A stretch of 26,329 bases of DNA from DAOTTY01 sp964451095 (GTDB lineage: Bacteria > Chloroflexota > Anaerolineae > Aggregatilineales > Phototrophicaceae). The stretch spans positions 1-26,329 of the forward strand of contig CAYVGI010000061.1 in assembly GCA_964451095.1 (NCBI GenBank), given 5' to 3'. The position numbers were made by a program, and so were the translations under genes. Each line of letters begins with the position of its first letter. The first letter of the stretch is position 1. Shown here in pieces: positions 7,356 through 15,967 of this stretch. The notes beneath the pieces are model-generated. The model did no database searches. It saw only the letters and a list, made by a program, of their open reading frames with translations, and was not told the DNA's origin.

Positions 7356-8132
7356 TTACTTCAGCAGCGACAACACCTGATTGCGCAGATCGCTGTCTTC
7401 CTTGAACACGCCGCGTGTCGCAACTGTTGTGGTGTTGGAGGCGTGCATTTGCACCCCGCGTGAGGACATACACATGTGCTCCACGTTGTAAAGCACGACC
7501 ATCACGCCCTTGGGGTTAATCAGCCGCATGAGTGCGTCTGCCGTCTGTGCGCCGATGCGCTCCTGCAACTGGAAGCGCCGCGCGTAAATATCCAGGATGC
7601 GCCCCAGCTTGCTTAGCCCCAGCAGGTTATCACCAGGGATGTAGGCAATCGCGCCATAGCCCTTAAACGGTGCCAGGTGGTGGCTGCATGTGCTGTAGAA
7701 CTGCATATCCTTTACCATCACCAGGTCATCGCTGCCACTGGAGTTCGGGAAGACGGTGACTTCGTTTTCCGGGCTGCGGGCGTAGCCATTCGCCCAATAC
7801 TCCACGTATGCCTTGGCGACACGCTGCGGGGTTTCGGTGTAGTTCGGGTCATCCCAGTTGACGTTGAAGGCGTCTAGCAGCTCGTGGATGGCGCTTTCAA
7901 TGCGCTCAAACTGGGCTTCGTTGTTCGGGTCTAGCACTTCGGTGGATTCGTATGCCTCGTTGTAGCTGGGCTGGAACCCGGTAAATTCGCTAATCAGGTC
8001 TTGCCCGCTGACGATGATGCCACCGTTAACGGATGGGATTTCAATTTCGGTTGTATCGGTGATTTGCAGGGCATTGTTTCCATCAGTAGGTACCAGGGAC
8101 TTGCTGGCACCGTTGCCGTTGCGTTCGCTCAT
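7356..8132 (-). CDS. folE: GTP cyclohydrolase I
   Basis: The 258-residue enzyme converts GTP to 7,8-dihydroneopterin triphosphate, the entry to tetrahydrofolate and, in many bacteria, to queuosine or tetrahydrobiopterin. The catalytic domain begins near residue 75. Zinc-binding residues are in place: Cys149 and His152 in STCSHHLAPFKGYG, and Cys221 in HMCMSSRGV. LSKLGRILDIYARRFQLQER gives the central helix and substrate-pocket segment. The usual CEHH is CSHH here, with the metal ligands kept. The N-terminal 70 residues are a polar, unconserved extension. The ATG at 8132 has AAGGAGAAGG just upstream and is preferred to an upstream in-frame start at 8189. Its leader holds a small hairpin (8175-8192). 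Folate or pterin partners are not adjacent. Confidence 0.94.
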   Translation of the reverse strand: MSERNGNGASKSLVPTDGNNALQITDTTEIEIPSVNGGIIVSGQDLISEFTGFQPSYNEAYESTEVLDPNNEAQFERIESAIHELLDAFNVNWDDPNYTETPQRVAKAYVEYWANGYARSPENEVTVFPNSSGSDDLVMVKDMQFYSTCSHHLAPFKGYGAIAYIPGDNLLGLSKLGRILDIYARRFQLQERIGAQTADALMRLINPKGVMVVLYNVEHMCMSSRGVQMHASNTTTVATRGVFKEDSDLRNQVLSLLK

Positions 8133-8174
8133 TATGGACCTTCTCCTTATCAAACCAATGCAGTTGTATGTCAG

Positions 8175-8192
8175 GGTGTGCCAATGCACACC
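8175..8192. other. Short palindrome in the folE leader
   Basis: GGTGTGC (8175-8181) and GCACACC (8186-8192) form a perfect 7-bp stem with a 4-base loop, 43 bases upstream of the folE start. A second dyad, CGTTA/TAACG (8298-8314), lies further up near a -10-like TATGAT (minus strand, 8332-8337). Either may be an operator; neither matches a site that I know. Confidence 0.3.
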
Positions 8193-8405
8193 TTTCGGTT
8201 GGCTGCATCAGCCGTTTCCAGACGAATCCACAAAGTGCGACCCATGACACGATGTTAGAGTTGTCTTTTCAGCGGCTTTTGAGCCAGAATAACTGTCGCG
8301 TTAAATTTTCTAACGCAGCGTATGAATTTGTATCATACCGAGATAAAGTGGGAATGAGTAAACCCGCGCGTTTGCTTTAAACCGTGTTAGAAAGGCTATC
8401 CACCT

Positions 8406-9764
8406 GTGAACGTTGTTGCCTTCTCCATGACTCCCCTGTTCAAAGACCGCGTGATGGGCGGGGCACAAAAACAACTCTATGCGGTTGTGATGCACCTTGC
8501 GGAGTTCGGTCATGATGTGACGGTGCTGTGTACGCGCCGCCCCCCAGATGTGACCGAGGCGTTCCGCTGGCACGCAAACGCGCAGGTCGTGCCGATCTTT
8601 CGCTTTAAGCAACCGTACCCGGAGCCATACGCCACACCGATTTTCAACATCGCCAATGCGCTGCAAGACCTGGGCGGCTGGCTGGCAAATGCAGATGTGT
8701 TTTACAGTCATGATGGCGGGTTCATTTTCCCCTATGCCTATCAGACAGTGCCAACTGTGGTTTCCTTACGAAGCGTAATCTTTTCTGAGACATTGCAGAG
8801 CGCTTTCCTGTTCCAGGGGGATGACCTTGTGCTCATCAGCAACTACCAGCGCGATATGCTGCTGAGCACGGTGGGGCGCTTCTTCCCCACATTGGCGGGG
8901 CGCACCCACGTTATCTACAATGGTCTGGACTTCGCCACGTTCCGCCAGACCGACACCGCCGCCATCCGCGTCCACATCCCGAGCGTTGACCCCAGCGAGC
9001 ACGCCATCGCCCTGTACCCCCACCGCCCAGAGCGCGAAAAGGGCATTTTAGAGGTCATCGAAACGGCGAACCTGCTCGTGCACACACACGGCATCACCAA
9101 CCTGCGCGTGCTGGTGCCCCGCTGGATTGAGTCGGCACTATCGCCCGGCGACCGGGCGTTTTACGACGATGTGACCGGGCGCATCGACCGCTACGGACTG
9201 CGTGAGCAGTTTGTGTTCCACGACTGGGTGCCGCAGTCGCTCATGCCCGCATACTACAGCCTCGGCGCAGTGACGTTCGCCATCGGTAGCTACGTCGAAA
9301 CGTTCGGCAATGTACCGTACGAGTCGCTGGCATGTGGCACCCCCGCGATTGTGGCACGCGTCGGTCCGGCACGCGAACTGCTGCCAGAGGGTTTAATCAC
9401 CAAAGTGGACTTCGGCGATGTGGCAACCGCCGCCCAAGCTGCTGCCCACATTATCACAAACGCGCAGCGCACATCCCCGGAAACCACCGCAGACCTCAAG
9501 CGGCGCTTCCAACGCAGCGATATGGTCAGCGCCTACGCAGATGTGATTCTCAACGCAAAAAAGCGCGACCCCATGCCCTACGTCTACCGCCCGATAGACG
9601 CAAACACTGCCTTCACGCTCGCGCCCTGGGTATACAACACCGGGCAGCGCCTCTACAACGACCTGACGGAAACCTACATCCCCGCGCAAGACCTGTTGGC
9701 GCTGCCACACGACCAGCAAATGGACTGGTACCGGGATGGGTGGTTAGTGCCCACCCAGGATTAA
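8406..9764 (+). CDS. GT4-family glycosyltransferase
   Basis: The 452-residue protein has the GT-B fold pattern of retaining family 4 glycosyltransferases. The N-terminal Rossmann part reads NVVAFSMTPLFKDRVMGGAQ, then LAEFGHDVTVLC. The linker and second domain begin at YPHRPEREKGILEVIETANLL. The donor-binding EX7E region is FGNVPYESLACGTPAIVARVGPARELL, with its two glutamates eight residues apart on either side of the CGTP loop. After residue 390 it has a 60-residue tail of aromatic and acidic residues not typical of the family. The start is GTG at 8406, with AGAAAGG about 9-10 bases upstream; a later ATG at 8430 would remove the first beta strand. It is cytoplasmic or membrane-associated and transfers a sugar from a nucleotide donor to an unknown acceptor. 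It diverges from folE and converges on the next gene. Confidence 0.88.
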   Translation: MNVVAFSMTPLFKDRVMGGAQKQLYAVVMHLAEFGHDVTVLCTRRPPDVTEAFRWHANAQVVPIFRFKQPYPEPYATPIFNIANALQDLGGWLANADVFYSHDGGFIFPYAYQTVPTVVSLRSVIFSETLQSAFLFQGDDLVLISNYQRDMLLSTVGRFFPTLAGRTHVIYNGLDFATFRQTDTAAIRVHIPSVDPSEHAIALYPHRPEREKGILEVIETANLLVHTHGITNLRVLVPRWIESALSPGDRAFYDDVTGRIDRYGLREQFVFHDWVPQSLMPAYYSLGAVTFAIGSYVETFGNVPYESLACGTPAIVARVGPARELLPEGLITKVDFGDVATAAQAAAHIITNAQRTSPETTADLKRRFQRSDMVSAYADVILNAKKRDPMPYVYRPIDANTAFTLAPWVYNTGQRLYNDLTETYIPAQDLLALPHDQQMDWYRDGWLVPTQD

Positions 9765-9784
9765 TGCGTCAAATCCAGACGGAC

Positions 9785-10318
9785 TTATCGCGCAGGTTCG
9801 TAGATCAACCCCGCCACGCCAGAACTGAATGACCGTGTCTCCACCAGTTTGAGTGTGGCAGCAATGTCATGCGAGAACAGGCGCTTACCCTCACCCAGCA
9901 CCACCGGGTACACCAAAAATCGGTAGCTGTCCACAAGGTCGTGCTGCATGAGCGTGTGCACCAGCGTCGCGCTGCCGTAGACGAGCATGTCCTTGCCGTC
10001 TTGCTGCTTCAGCTTGCTGATTTCCGCGACGGCGTCGTCCTTGATGACGATGGTATTGTTCCACGTCGGGTTTTCTAACGTCGCAGAGACGACGACTTTG
10101 CGCACGCTGTTCATGTACGGTGCGCCCTCGTCTGGGCTGTCGGGCCAGGCGGCGGCGAAGCCCTCGTAGGTCACGCGCCCCAGCAGCAGCGCATCGCTAG
10201 CGTCGGTCTCTTCCCCCTTAAACGCGGCAATCTCATCGTTCCAATACGGCATCGTCCAGCCGGGGTTTTCCATCACGCCATCCAACGACAAAAACTCGGT
10301 AACGACGATTTTCCTCAT
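9785..10318 (-). CDS. RibD C-terminal / dihydrofolate-reductase-like protein
   Basis: The 177-residue protein belongs to the RibD_C superfamily, whose fold is shared by dihydrofolate reductase and the riboflavin reductase RibD. It begins RKIVVTEFLSLDGVMENPGW, the common start of this subgroup. LLLGRVTYEGFAAAWP follows (the GR-TYE dinucleotide-binding turn), then DMLVYGSATLVHTLM (the second cofactor-binding segment) and YPVVLGEGKRLF. Stand-alone members like this one are usually NADPH-dependent reductases of unknown substrate (the YyaP/YwjB group); they are not the housekeeping FolA. AGGAGG lies 10 bases before the ATG at 10318, while an in-frame GTG at 10327 would sit directly on that site, so 10318 is chosen. 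It lies 87 bases downstream of an AraC-type regulator on the same strand and may be its target. Confidence 0.88.
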   Translation of the reverse strand: MRKIVVTEFLSLDGVMENPGWTMPYWNDEIAAFKGEETDASDALLLGRVTYEGFAAAWPDSPDEGAPYMNSVRKVVVSATLENPTWNNTIVIKDDAVAEISKLKQQDGKDMLVYGSATLVHTLMQHDLVDSYRFLVYPVVLGEGKRLFSHDIAATLKLVETRSFSSGVAGLIYEPAR

Positions 10319-10405
10319 GCTTATCACTCCTCCTAAACATTTTCACTGTTCAACATCGGAGATGATAGGCGTCACGCCCCATCATGTCTTGTACCAAAGC
10401 GACAC

Positions 10406-11083
10406 TTATTCGGTTTGGCGATGATTCGCAATCTGGGCGGGCGTCTGCCCCATCAACTGTTTGAGCGAACGTGTGAGGTGCGGTTGGTCGTAGTAGCCCG
10501 CGCGGTTGATCACCTCCAAGATCGGCACGCCTTGCCGGAGCAGAGTTGCTGCTGCGTGTGCGCGGTCAATCTGGTGGATCATGCCGTGCGTCAGCCCGGT
10601 GATGCGCCGTAAGCGCCGCTGCACTGTCCGCGCAGAGAGATCAACCGGGTGCCCCTGTAGCACGTCCCTCACGATGGGGTCGTAGCCGATAATGCCCTGC
10701 CGGATGAGTTGCGCAACGAAGGTATCGGCATTGTGAAAGTTCGGGAACTGCCACGCAGAGCTGTACAACCAGAATGTGCCCCTGCCTGCCCCCGGTAAGT
10801 CGATTGCCCCGTTGACCAACTTATTGACCGGGATGCCGTTGACATAGGTTCCTAATTTGAAAGTGATACCCACGAATGACGCATCTTGCGGGATGGGTGA
10901 GGGCGTCGCCTTGGTTTCGGGGCCGCGCACAGTGAGCCGGATGCCGTCCCGCTGCTCGGTGACAATCATCTCGACGGTGCTCGTCGCTGTCGAGGTAAAC
11001 GCCCCGCCGTTTGCGCTTTGTGTATGCCATATGCCGTCTACCAACGGCACATCGGACAATCGCTCGTCAAAAACGAACCCCAT
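10406..11083 (-). CDS. AraC-family transcriptional regulator
   Basis: The 225-residue protein carries an AraC-type DNA-binding domain in its C-terminal 85 residues: a first helix-turn-helix with LSARTVQRRLRRITGLTHG and a second with VPILEVINRAGYYDQPHLTR, ending in SLKQLMGQTPAQIANHR, the usual close of the domain. The N-terminal part (about 130 residues) looks like the beta-rich ligand-binding domain of short AraC proteins that lack a cupin signature; the ligand is unknown. The ATG at 11083 has AGGAGGG seven bases upstream, which makes it the start; the earlier in-frame ATG at 11149 has none. The protein probably regulates itself and the RibD/DHFR-like gene downstream. The 189-base divergent region shared with the histidine kinase holds a repeated ATTGTAAC. 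Confidence 0.87.
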   Translation of the reverse strand: MGFVFDERLSDVPLVDGIWHTQSANGGAFTSTATSTVEMIVTEQRDGIRLTVRGPETKATPSPIPQDASFVGITFKLGTYVNGIPVNKLVNGAIDLPGAGRGTFWLYSSAWQFPNFHNADTFVAQLIRQGIIGYDPIVRDVLQGHPVDLSARTVQRRLRRITGLTHGMIHQIDRAHAAATLLRQGVPILEVINRAGYYDQPHLTRSLKQLMGQTPAQIANHRQTE

Positions 11084-11157
11084 CAGTGTCCCTCCTGGGA
11101 TTACGATTTGTGGTTGGCAGCATCTAACTTGCCGACACGTTGTTTGCATTTCATTAC

Positions 11158-11224
11158 GTTATTGTAACAGTTTTAACACCTCACCACCTTGCTTAACATA
11201 GCCTTGATTTGTAATAATTGTAAC
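11158..11224. promoter_or_regulatory. Repeated ATTGTAAC in the araC / kinase divergent region
   Basis: ATTGTAAC occurs at 11161-11168 and at 11217-11224, in direct orientation and 56 bases apart. The first copy is half of a small palindrome, GTTA-TTG-TAAC (11158-11168). The AT-rich region between two divergent genes, one of them an AraC regulator, is a natural place for paired binding sites. No experimental motif is matched. Confidence 0.3.
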
Positions 11225-11272
11225 GATTTTAGCGTGATAAATGTTATGGGTACCGTACCGAGGACGTAGTGC

Positions 11273-12823
11273 ATGAAAACATTCTCTCTGCGATGGACGT
11301 TCTTGCTGGCGTTTACGCTGTTAGTCGCACTCACGGCTATCGTCAGTATTGTGAACGCAGCCACACTACGTGGGCTGATGAGGCAGTTCCAAACCGTCGT
11401 GGACGACTCCACGCCGGAGGTGTTGGCGCTGAACAAGGTCAACGCGGCAGTGCTGCAAATCCAGGAGAAGTCGCTGAGTGTGGCGCTGCTGGGCGACAGC
11501 GACGTGATGGACAACGACATGCAAACGCTGGAGACCGCCACCCGCCGCCTGGACTACTGGCTGACCCAATACGATAAGTACGCGCCAGAAAACAGCGCCG
11601 CCCTACGCCGCGTTGCTAACGAAGTCGCCCAGGAGAGCGCTGTACTGGCAAATATGGGTGCCTCCAATGCAGACATCACCGAAATCCGGGCGCAGAAAGC
11701 AGTTCTGCAAGAAACGGAAACGACCTACAGCGCCGTTATCAACAGCCTGCTAGACGCCGCCCAAACCACCCTGGATGAACGCCGCGAGCTTGCCATCACC
11801 ACCACGCAAAACACCGAAAATCTCTCTATGATGATGCTATCCGTTTCTGTAGCGGGCGCGTTCCTGGTAGGGCTAGCGCTCACGCTGCGCACCCTGCGCC
11901 CAATTGTGCGCCTCAAGAACATCGCCGCGCAGATCGCCGCCGGCAAGAACGACGCCCGCATCCAGTGCTACCCCAACGACGAAATCGGCGTGCTGGCGCA
12001 GGAGTTCAACCACATGGCGGACATTCTCTCCAGCAAAATCCAGGAGGCGAACGCGGCGAACACATTTAAAACGCAACTGCTCGCCCGCGTAAGCCACGAG
12101 CTGCGCACGCCGCTGGGCGCGGTCATCGGCATGGCAGGGATGCTCAATAGCCAGTCATTGCGGGCAGAACAGCGCGAACTGGTGCACTACATCCTCAAAT
12201 ACGCCTACGAATTGCACGACATGGTGAACGAACTGCTCGAACAATCTCGCTGGGAGATCAGCGGCAAGGGGCGCAAGCTGCAACTCCAAGAGATGAACCC
12301 GCGTGCCCTGCTAGAGGACGCTGTCCGCAAGTGCGAGTCCCGTGCGCTGGAAAGCGGCGTGAAGCTGCAAGTGACCTGCACCGACGACCTGCCGGAAACC
12401 GTCTACGCCGACGAAATTAAGCTGCGTCACATCGCCAATAACCTCGTGACCAACGCCATCAAGTTCACCGACAAAGGCGTTGTGACTGTGCGCGGCTATG
12501 CGCCTGCCCCAGAGCAGTGGGCGTTTGATGTCATCGACACGGGCATTGGCATCTCCCCGGAGCATCAAGCACACATTTTCGAGCCGTTCCGCCAGGTAGA
12601 CGAGACCAACACCCGCTCCTATGGCGGCGTGGGGTTGGGGCTGGCAATCGTCAAGCAGTTTGTCACGCTGATGGGCGGCACGATCAGCGTGGACAGCAAG
12701 TTGGGAGAGGGCAGCACATTTACCGTCACACTGCCCACAGAAGTGCGCCGCAGCGAGGCACGACCCCCGCAAACAGCAGCAAATGACACCGGAAGCGAAC
12801 GTAAGGACAAGGACGCAGCATGA
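11273..12823 (+). CDS. Membrane sensor histidine kinase (HAMP, HisKA, HATPase)
   Basis: The 516-residue protein is a sensor kinase. A first membrane helix spans about residues 8-28 and a second about 185-205. Between them lies a helical extracytoplasmic sensor of some 155 residues, like four-helix-bundle MCP-type sensors. A HAMP linker follows (about 206-258, TLRPIVRLKNIAAQIAAG). The H-box is VSHELRTPLGAVIG, with phosphorylation site His275. The ATP-binding domain shows the N-box (NNLVTNAIKF, from 389), the G1 box DTGIGI (422-427), the F box FEPF and the G2 box GGVGLGLAI (451-459). It is membrane-bound and passes phosphate to the receiver protein encoded next, whose ATG overlaps its stop codon by four bases (ATGA), which means translational coupling. 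The signal sensed is unknown. Confidence 0.95.
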   Translation: MKTFSLRWTFLLAFTLLVALTAIVSIVNAATLRGLMRQFQTVVDDSTPEVLALNKVNAAVLQIQEKSLSVALLGDSDVMDNDMQTLETATRRLDYWLTQYDKYAPENSAALRRVANEVAQESAVLANMGASNADITEIRAQKAVLQETETTYSAVINSLLDAAQTTLDERRELAITTTQNTENLSMMMLSVSVAGAFLVGLALTLRTLRPIVRLKNIAAQIAAGKNDARIQCYPNDEIGVLAQEFNHMADILSSKIQEANAANTFKTQLLARVSHELRTPLGAVIGMAGMLNSQSLRAEQRELVHYILKYAYELHDMVNELLEQSRWEISGKGRKLQLQEMNPRALLEDAVRKCESRALESGVKLQVTCTDDLPETVYADEIKLRHIANNLVTNAIKFTDKGVVTVRGYAPAPEQWAFDVIDTGIGISPEHQAHIFEPFRQVDETNTRSYGGVGLGLAIVKQFVTLMGGTISVDSKLGEGSTFTVTLPTEVRRSEARPPQTAANDTGSERKDKDAA

Positions 12824-13194
12824 ACAAGCCCACCGCACTCATCATCGAAGATCACCCCGGGCAGGGATTGGTGTTCCGCACCGCAGTGCAGCAGGTCGGC
12901 TTCCGGGCGGAACTGGTGCAAAACGGTAAGCTGGCGCAAGATCGGCTGGAGAAGTTTGTACCGGACTTTGTGCTGCTAGATTTGCACATGCCCGGCGTTA
13001 TGGGCACAGAACTGCTCGACCAGATGGTTAACGATGAACGCTTCGATAACACGATTATCGTCATTGCCTCTGCCGATGAAGCGCTTGCCAACAGCCTGAG
13101 CGACAAAGTGGCGATGGTGCTGGTCAAGCCCATCGGCTTCGACAAGCTCAAAACACTGGTCAAAGACATCCTGAAGATGACCACCCACGGCTAA
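12820..13194 (+). CDS. Stand-alone response regulator receiver domain
   Basis: This 124-residue protein is a single receiver domain with no output domain. The acidic pocket is formed by Glu10 and Asp11 (LIIEDHPG), the phosphoacceptor is Asp54 (VLLDLHMPG), the switch residue lies at Ser84 (VIASAD) and the conserved lysine is Lys103 (LVKPIGF). Such CheY-like proteins act by binding a partner protein or by passing phosphate on in a phosphorelay, not by binding DNA. The start codon overlaps the stop codon of the histidine kinase gene, so the two proteins almost certainly work together. The next output step is not encoded nearby. The gene ends at 13194 and a 135-base region without genes follows. 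Confidence 0.95.
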   Translation: MNKPTALIIEDHPGQGLVFRTAVQQVGFRAELVQNGKLAQDRLEKFVPDFVLLDLHMPGVMGTELLDQMVNDERFDNTIIVIASADEALANSLSDKVAMVLVKPIGFDKLKTLVKDILKMTTHG

Positions 13195-13329
13195 TTGTCG
13201 ACCAAAACACCTATGTGCACAGGACGGTCGCACCACAAACTTGGGCGGGATCGTGATACTTGTAGGGACGCGCTTCTGCGCCTCCGTGGCAGATGTGCAA
13301 GTTTTAGCTGTGGGGACGCTGCCCTCATC

Positions 13330-15540
13330 TCACTGCACAAACAGCGTCGTCAGGTAGACCTGATTGCCCACAGGGTTGCCATCGGCGGCGGTGGCAGGCA
13401 ATGGTGCTAACGTGTCCGGATCATAAACGCCCATAATCAGCGGATACTCCCCCGGCGGCGTGTCACACGGCACCGTCAGCGGGCGCACATCCAACGAGAA
13501 CGCGCCCGCCTGCCACAGGCTTGTCGGCGAAAGCCCCAGCGGTGCATTGGAATCGGTCACTTCGCCACCGTCCGCATCAACCATCACAATCTGCATGTTC
13601 AGGTTGTCCTCGGTGGCAACGTTCGCCTGCCACCAGCTTTCCACGCTCACGCGCCCACACGCGGGTACATTCACATCCCCCACAAAAGACCAATCTGCCA
13701 GCGTCATCGCGTTATCTGCCCCCGCCCCAAACGTGAACAGTGCCGCGTCATCTGCTGGGGCGCTGCGCGGTTGGGCGGCGTTCTTGTCCATCATGTAGGT
13801 GACGGTGTTCTCCGGGTTGAGTGGCAGCAGCAGGTCAACCGTTTCCCCCGCCTGCGCATACTGTGGCGCGACGTGGAACGGGCGCGGTGCCAGCACATAA
13901 TCGGCAAGCTCATAGTGCCGCGTCAGCAGATAGTCGCTGAGGTAGTAGCCCAACACGTAACATTGATTGTTGTTAATAATGCACCACGGGCGGTAGTACC
14001 CGTATGCCATGTGTACCGTGCCGTGCTCCGTAGGCATTGCCTGTGTGATGCGGTTGAAATCCCAGGTGTAGTCGTCCAGCGTACCGGACTGCTGGTTAAG
14101 CGTTTGGCGTGCCTGCCAGTTCGCACCGATGAATAACGTCATGCTCAGCACCAGCAGCACCCGTGTGAGTAACACCCGCCCGCGCAGCCATCCCAGCAGC
14201 GCCACCCACGCCACCAGCGTTAGCCCCAAGCTGTACATGCTCACGTAGATGTGCTTTGCTGACAGGTTAATCATAAAGAAGACCCACGCCAGCCCCCCGA
14301 ACGCCGCCACAATCGCCAGCGTGCGCCGTGCCGCGTCGCGCTGCCGGGCAATGAACACAATCACGACCGCGTACAGCGCCACCGCCACCGCCGTGCGCCC
14401 CACACTGAACTCCACATCGTACTCAAACGGGTTGTAGCGCCAGTGCATCTCCCCGCCCAGGCGCAGCGGCGCAAACCACAACACCGTGCGCTGGAACTGA
14501 ACCAGCGCAAAGCCCGCCCAACCCTCTAGCCCACTCTCAGATAGCGTTTCCGTGCCGTCCAACGCGTTATTGAAGAACGGCAGCCGCCGCCGCGCACTGT
14601 TGAAGATGCTGGTATCGGCAAGCTGCGCGGTCGTATCGCCGCCAGCGGCACGCAAGCTCAGCTCCGCTGTGAGGTTGTAACCCAGCAGCGCCGTCGCCCA
14701 CACCGTCGCCAGTACCGTCACACGGAACGCATCCGTGCGGAAGATTTGGGCAGCGCGGGCAGGGATTGAGGTCACGTCTTTTTGTTCACCGTGTAGGGGC
14801 GAGATTGATTTTGCCCCTACCCCCACCGCGCCACGCCCCAATAATATCGGTGCGCTCTCCGCCAGGAACCACACGCCCAGCACAAACAACGACGCATACC
14901 CACGCCCCATCGCAACTGCCGCCAGCGCCACCGCATAGACGTGCCAGCGTGCGCCGCGCCCCAGCGTGTAACGCCCAATCGCCACCAGCAACCACAGCAT
15001 CCCCAGCAGCGCGGGCTGGTCGTAGTGAATCATGTCCTTGTAGTAGACGACGTAGAAACTGGAAAACACCGTGACCGTAATCCCCAGCGCCAGCAGCACA
15101 TCATCTACGAAAAGCCGCACCAGCCGATACCCCGCGAACATCGTCAGCAGGAAGACTGTGTTCATCACGTAGCGGAAGATCATGATTTCCGTGGGCAGGT
15201 CGTCCGTGAACGTGAAAAACACGCGCATGAACGCCCCGAAAAACAGCGGGTAGCGGTCGAAGTAGTCGTAGCTCAGCGTGCCATCCGCGTTGACGAACAC
15301 CTGCGCGTGCCCTACAAAGCGCGTCTCTGGCGAAACGTGGCTGAAGATCGCCAGCCCGTGCACGGAGGGCCAGCCGTGGTGTCCGTTCTCAAACCCAATG
15401 TTATAGCTTTGCAGCCCATAGACGATTACAATCACCGCTAGCGCAACCGTGTACGGGATAAGCGTGGTAACGCTGATGCGTGGGCGGGCAGTCGCGGCGG
15501 TGCGCGTCACGTTCATCGTCTCAGAGGCGTTGGTTGTCAT
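13330..15540 (-). CDS. PMT-like integral membrane glycosyltransferase with C-terminal beta domain
   Basis: The protein (736 residues from the ATG at 15540) has an N-terminal membrane part with about nine to eleven hydrophobic helices and a soluble C-terminal part of about 150 residues. The first large loop holds an acidic-aromatic motif (TLSYDYFDRYPLFFGAFMRVF) like the catalytic loop of PMT_2/ArnT-type transferases, which take sugars from polyprenyl-phosphate donors. The C-terminal part (VESWWQANVATEDNLNMQIV, then PPGEYPLIMGVYDPDTLAPL) resembles the beta-sandwich found after such proteins in Chloroflexota. It probably acts at the outer face of the membrane in protein or glycan glycosylation. 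Start choice is uncertain: ATGs at 15573, 15540 and 15516 are in frame and none has a clear Shine-Dalgarno. A palindromic repeat is inserted in frame at 14793-14820, in a loop between membrane helices. Confidence 0.78.
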   Translation of the reverse strand: MTTNASETMNVTRTAATARPRISVTTLIPYTVALAVIVIVYGLQSYNIGFENGHHGWPSVHGLAIFSHVSPETRFVGHAQVFVNADGTLSYDYFDRYPLFFGAFMRVFFTFTDDLPTEIMIFRYVMNTVFLLTMFAGYRLVRLFVDDVLLALGITVTVFSSFYVVYYKDMIHYDQPALLGMLWLLVAIGRYTLGRGARWHVYAVALAAVAMGRGYASLFVLGVWFLAESAPILLGRGAVGVGAKSISPLHGEQKDVTSIPARAAQIFRTDAFRVTVLATVWATALLGYNLTAELSLRAAGGDTTAQLADTSIFNSARRRLPFFNNALDGTETLSESGLEGWAGFALVQFQRTVLWFAPLRLGGEMHWRYNPFEYDVEFSVGRTAVAVALYAVVIVFIARQRDAARRTLAIVAAFGGLAWVFFMINLSAKHIYVSMYSLGLTLVAWVALLGWLRGRVLLTRVLLVLSMTLFIGANWQARQTLNQQSGTLDDYTWDFNRITQAMPTEHGTVHMAYGYYRPWCIINNNQCYVLGYYLSDYLLTRHYELADYVLAPRPFHVAPQYAQAGETVDLLLPLNPENTVTYMMDKNAAQPRSAPADDAALFTFGAGADNAMTLADWSFVGDVNVPACGRVSVESWWQANVATEDNLNMQIVMVDADGGEVTDSNAPLGLSPTSLWQAGAFSLDVRPLTVPCDTPPGEYPLIMGVYDPDTLAPLPATAADGNPVGNQVYLTTLFVQ
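14793..14820. repeat. Palindromic repeat inserted in frame inside a coding sequence
   Basis: Arms GTAGGGGC (14793-14800) and GCCCCTAC (14813-14820) are perfectly complementary, and the centre GAGATTGATTTT matches the GGGGCGAGATT.AT core of the copy at 246-275. On the minus strand it is read through as VGAKSISPLH, between membrane helices of the glycosyltransferase, without breaking the frame. Confidence 0.65.
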
Positions 15541-15634
15541 CGGCTTCGGGTTCCATGCGGGTTCACAGGGCATATCTTTTAGCGCAAAGGGGTGGGGGCG
15601 CAAAGGGTGGATTGCTGATCGTACGATCCCGTGT

Positions 15635-15967
15635 TGGGAAGACGCGGGTGAACTGCAACCCGGCGACATGATCCTGTCATTGGACGGGGACTAGGAGGTA
15701 ATTAGGCAATGGAAGACCCCAGATGTGCCTGCTTACGTGATAGATTTGGATTTGGTAACTGATCCAGTTCATGACTTAACAGTGAAAGTGTACAGAGAGA
15801 GTGCAATAAGAGGAACCACTGCTTTGAACAACTTATACGTGGGTGTATTTCAATATTTTGGTAAACAAAATGTCTTGATACACAGTCGCCAGTCTTCTCA
15901 CTGTTGGCTGAAAGCCAAACAGCTAAATTTGCTGCTTCTGGGCGGTATTGGTAGGCTCCGGCTTTGA
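15635..15967 (+). pseudogene. Decayed C-terminal half of a Hint (intein-like) domain
   Basis: In one frame the sequence reads WEDAGELQPGDMILSLDGD, then a TAG stop (15692-15694), and then continues in the same frame with PVHDLTV, NNLYVG and QNVLIHS. These are the landmarks of the second half of a Hint domain of the kind found in polymorphic toxins and inteins: the AGELQPGD turn, a V-DLTV strand, and the NxxVG...VLxHN end at which autocleavage takes place. The terminal HN is HS here. With the in-frame stop, the altered end and no N-terminal half upstream, this is a remnant. Its base composition is more AT-rich than that of its neighbours. A 636-bp stretch (15541-16176) has no intact gene; this fragment and the one at 16005 account for much of it. 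Confidence 0.7.

Noticed and set aside
13195..13329. Degenerate copy of the GTAGGGG palindrome near 13262
   Set aside because: GTAGGGACGCG and GCGCCTCC resemble the repeat arms, but the stem is too mismatched to claim as a member. The stretch is otherwise without features.
15709..15759. AGGAGG followed by an ATG at 15709 as a new small gene
   Set aside because: The frame ends after 17 codons and cuts across the Hint remnant, whose own frame carries the recognisable motifs; the Shine-Dalgarno likeness is probably chance.
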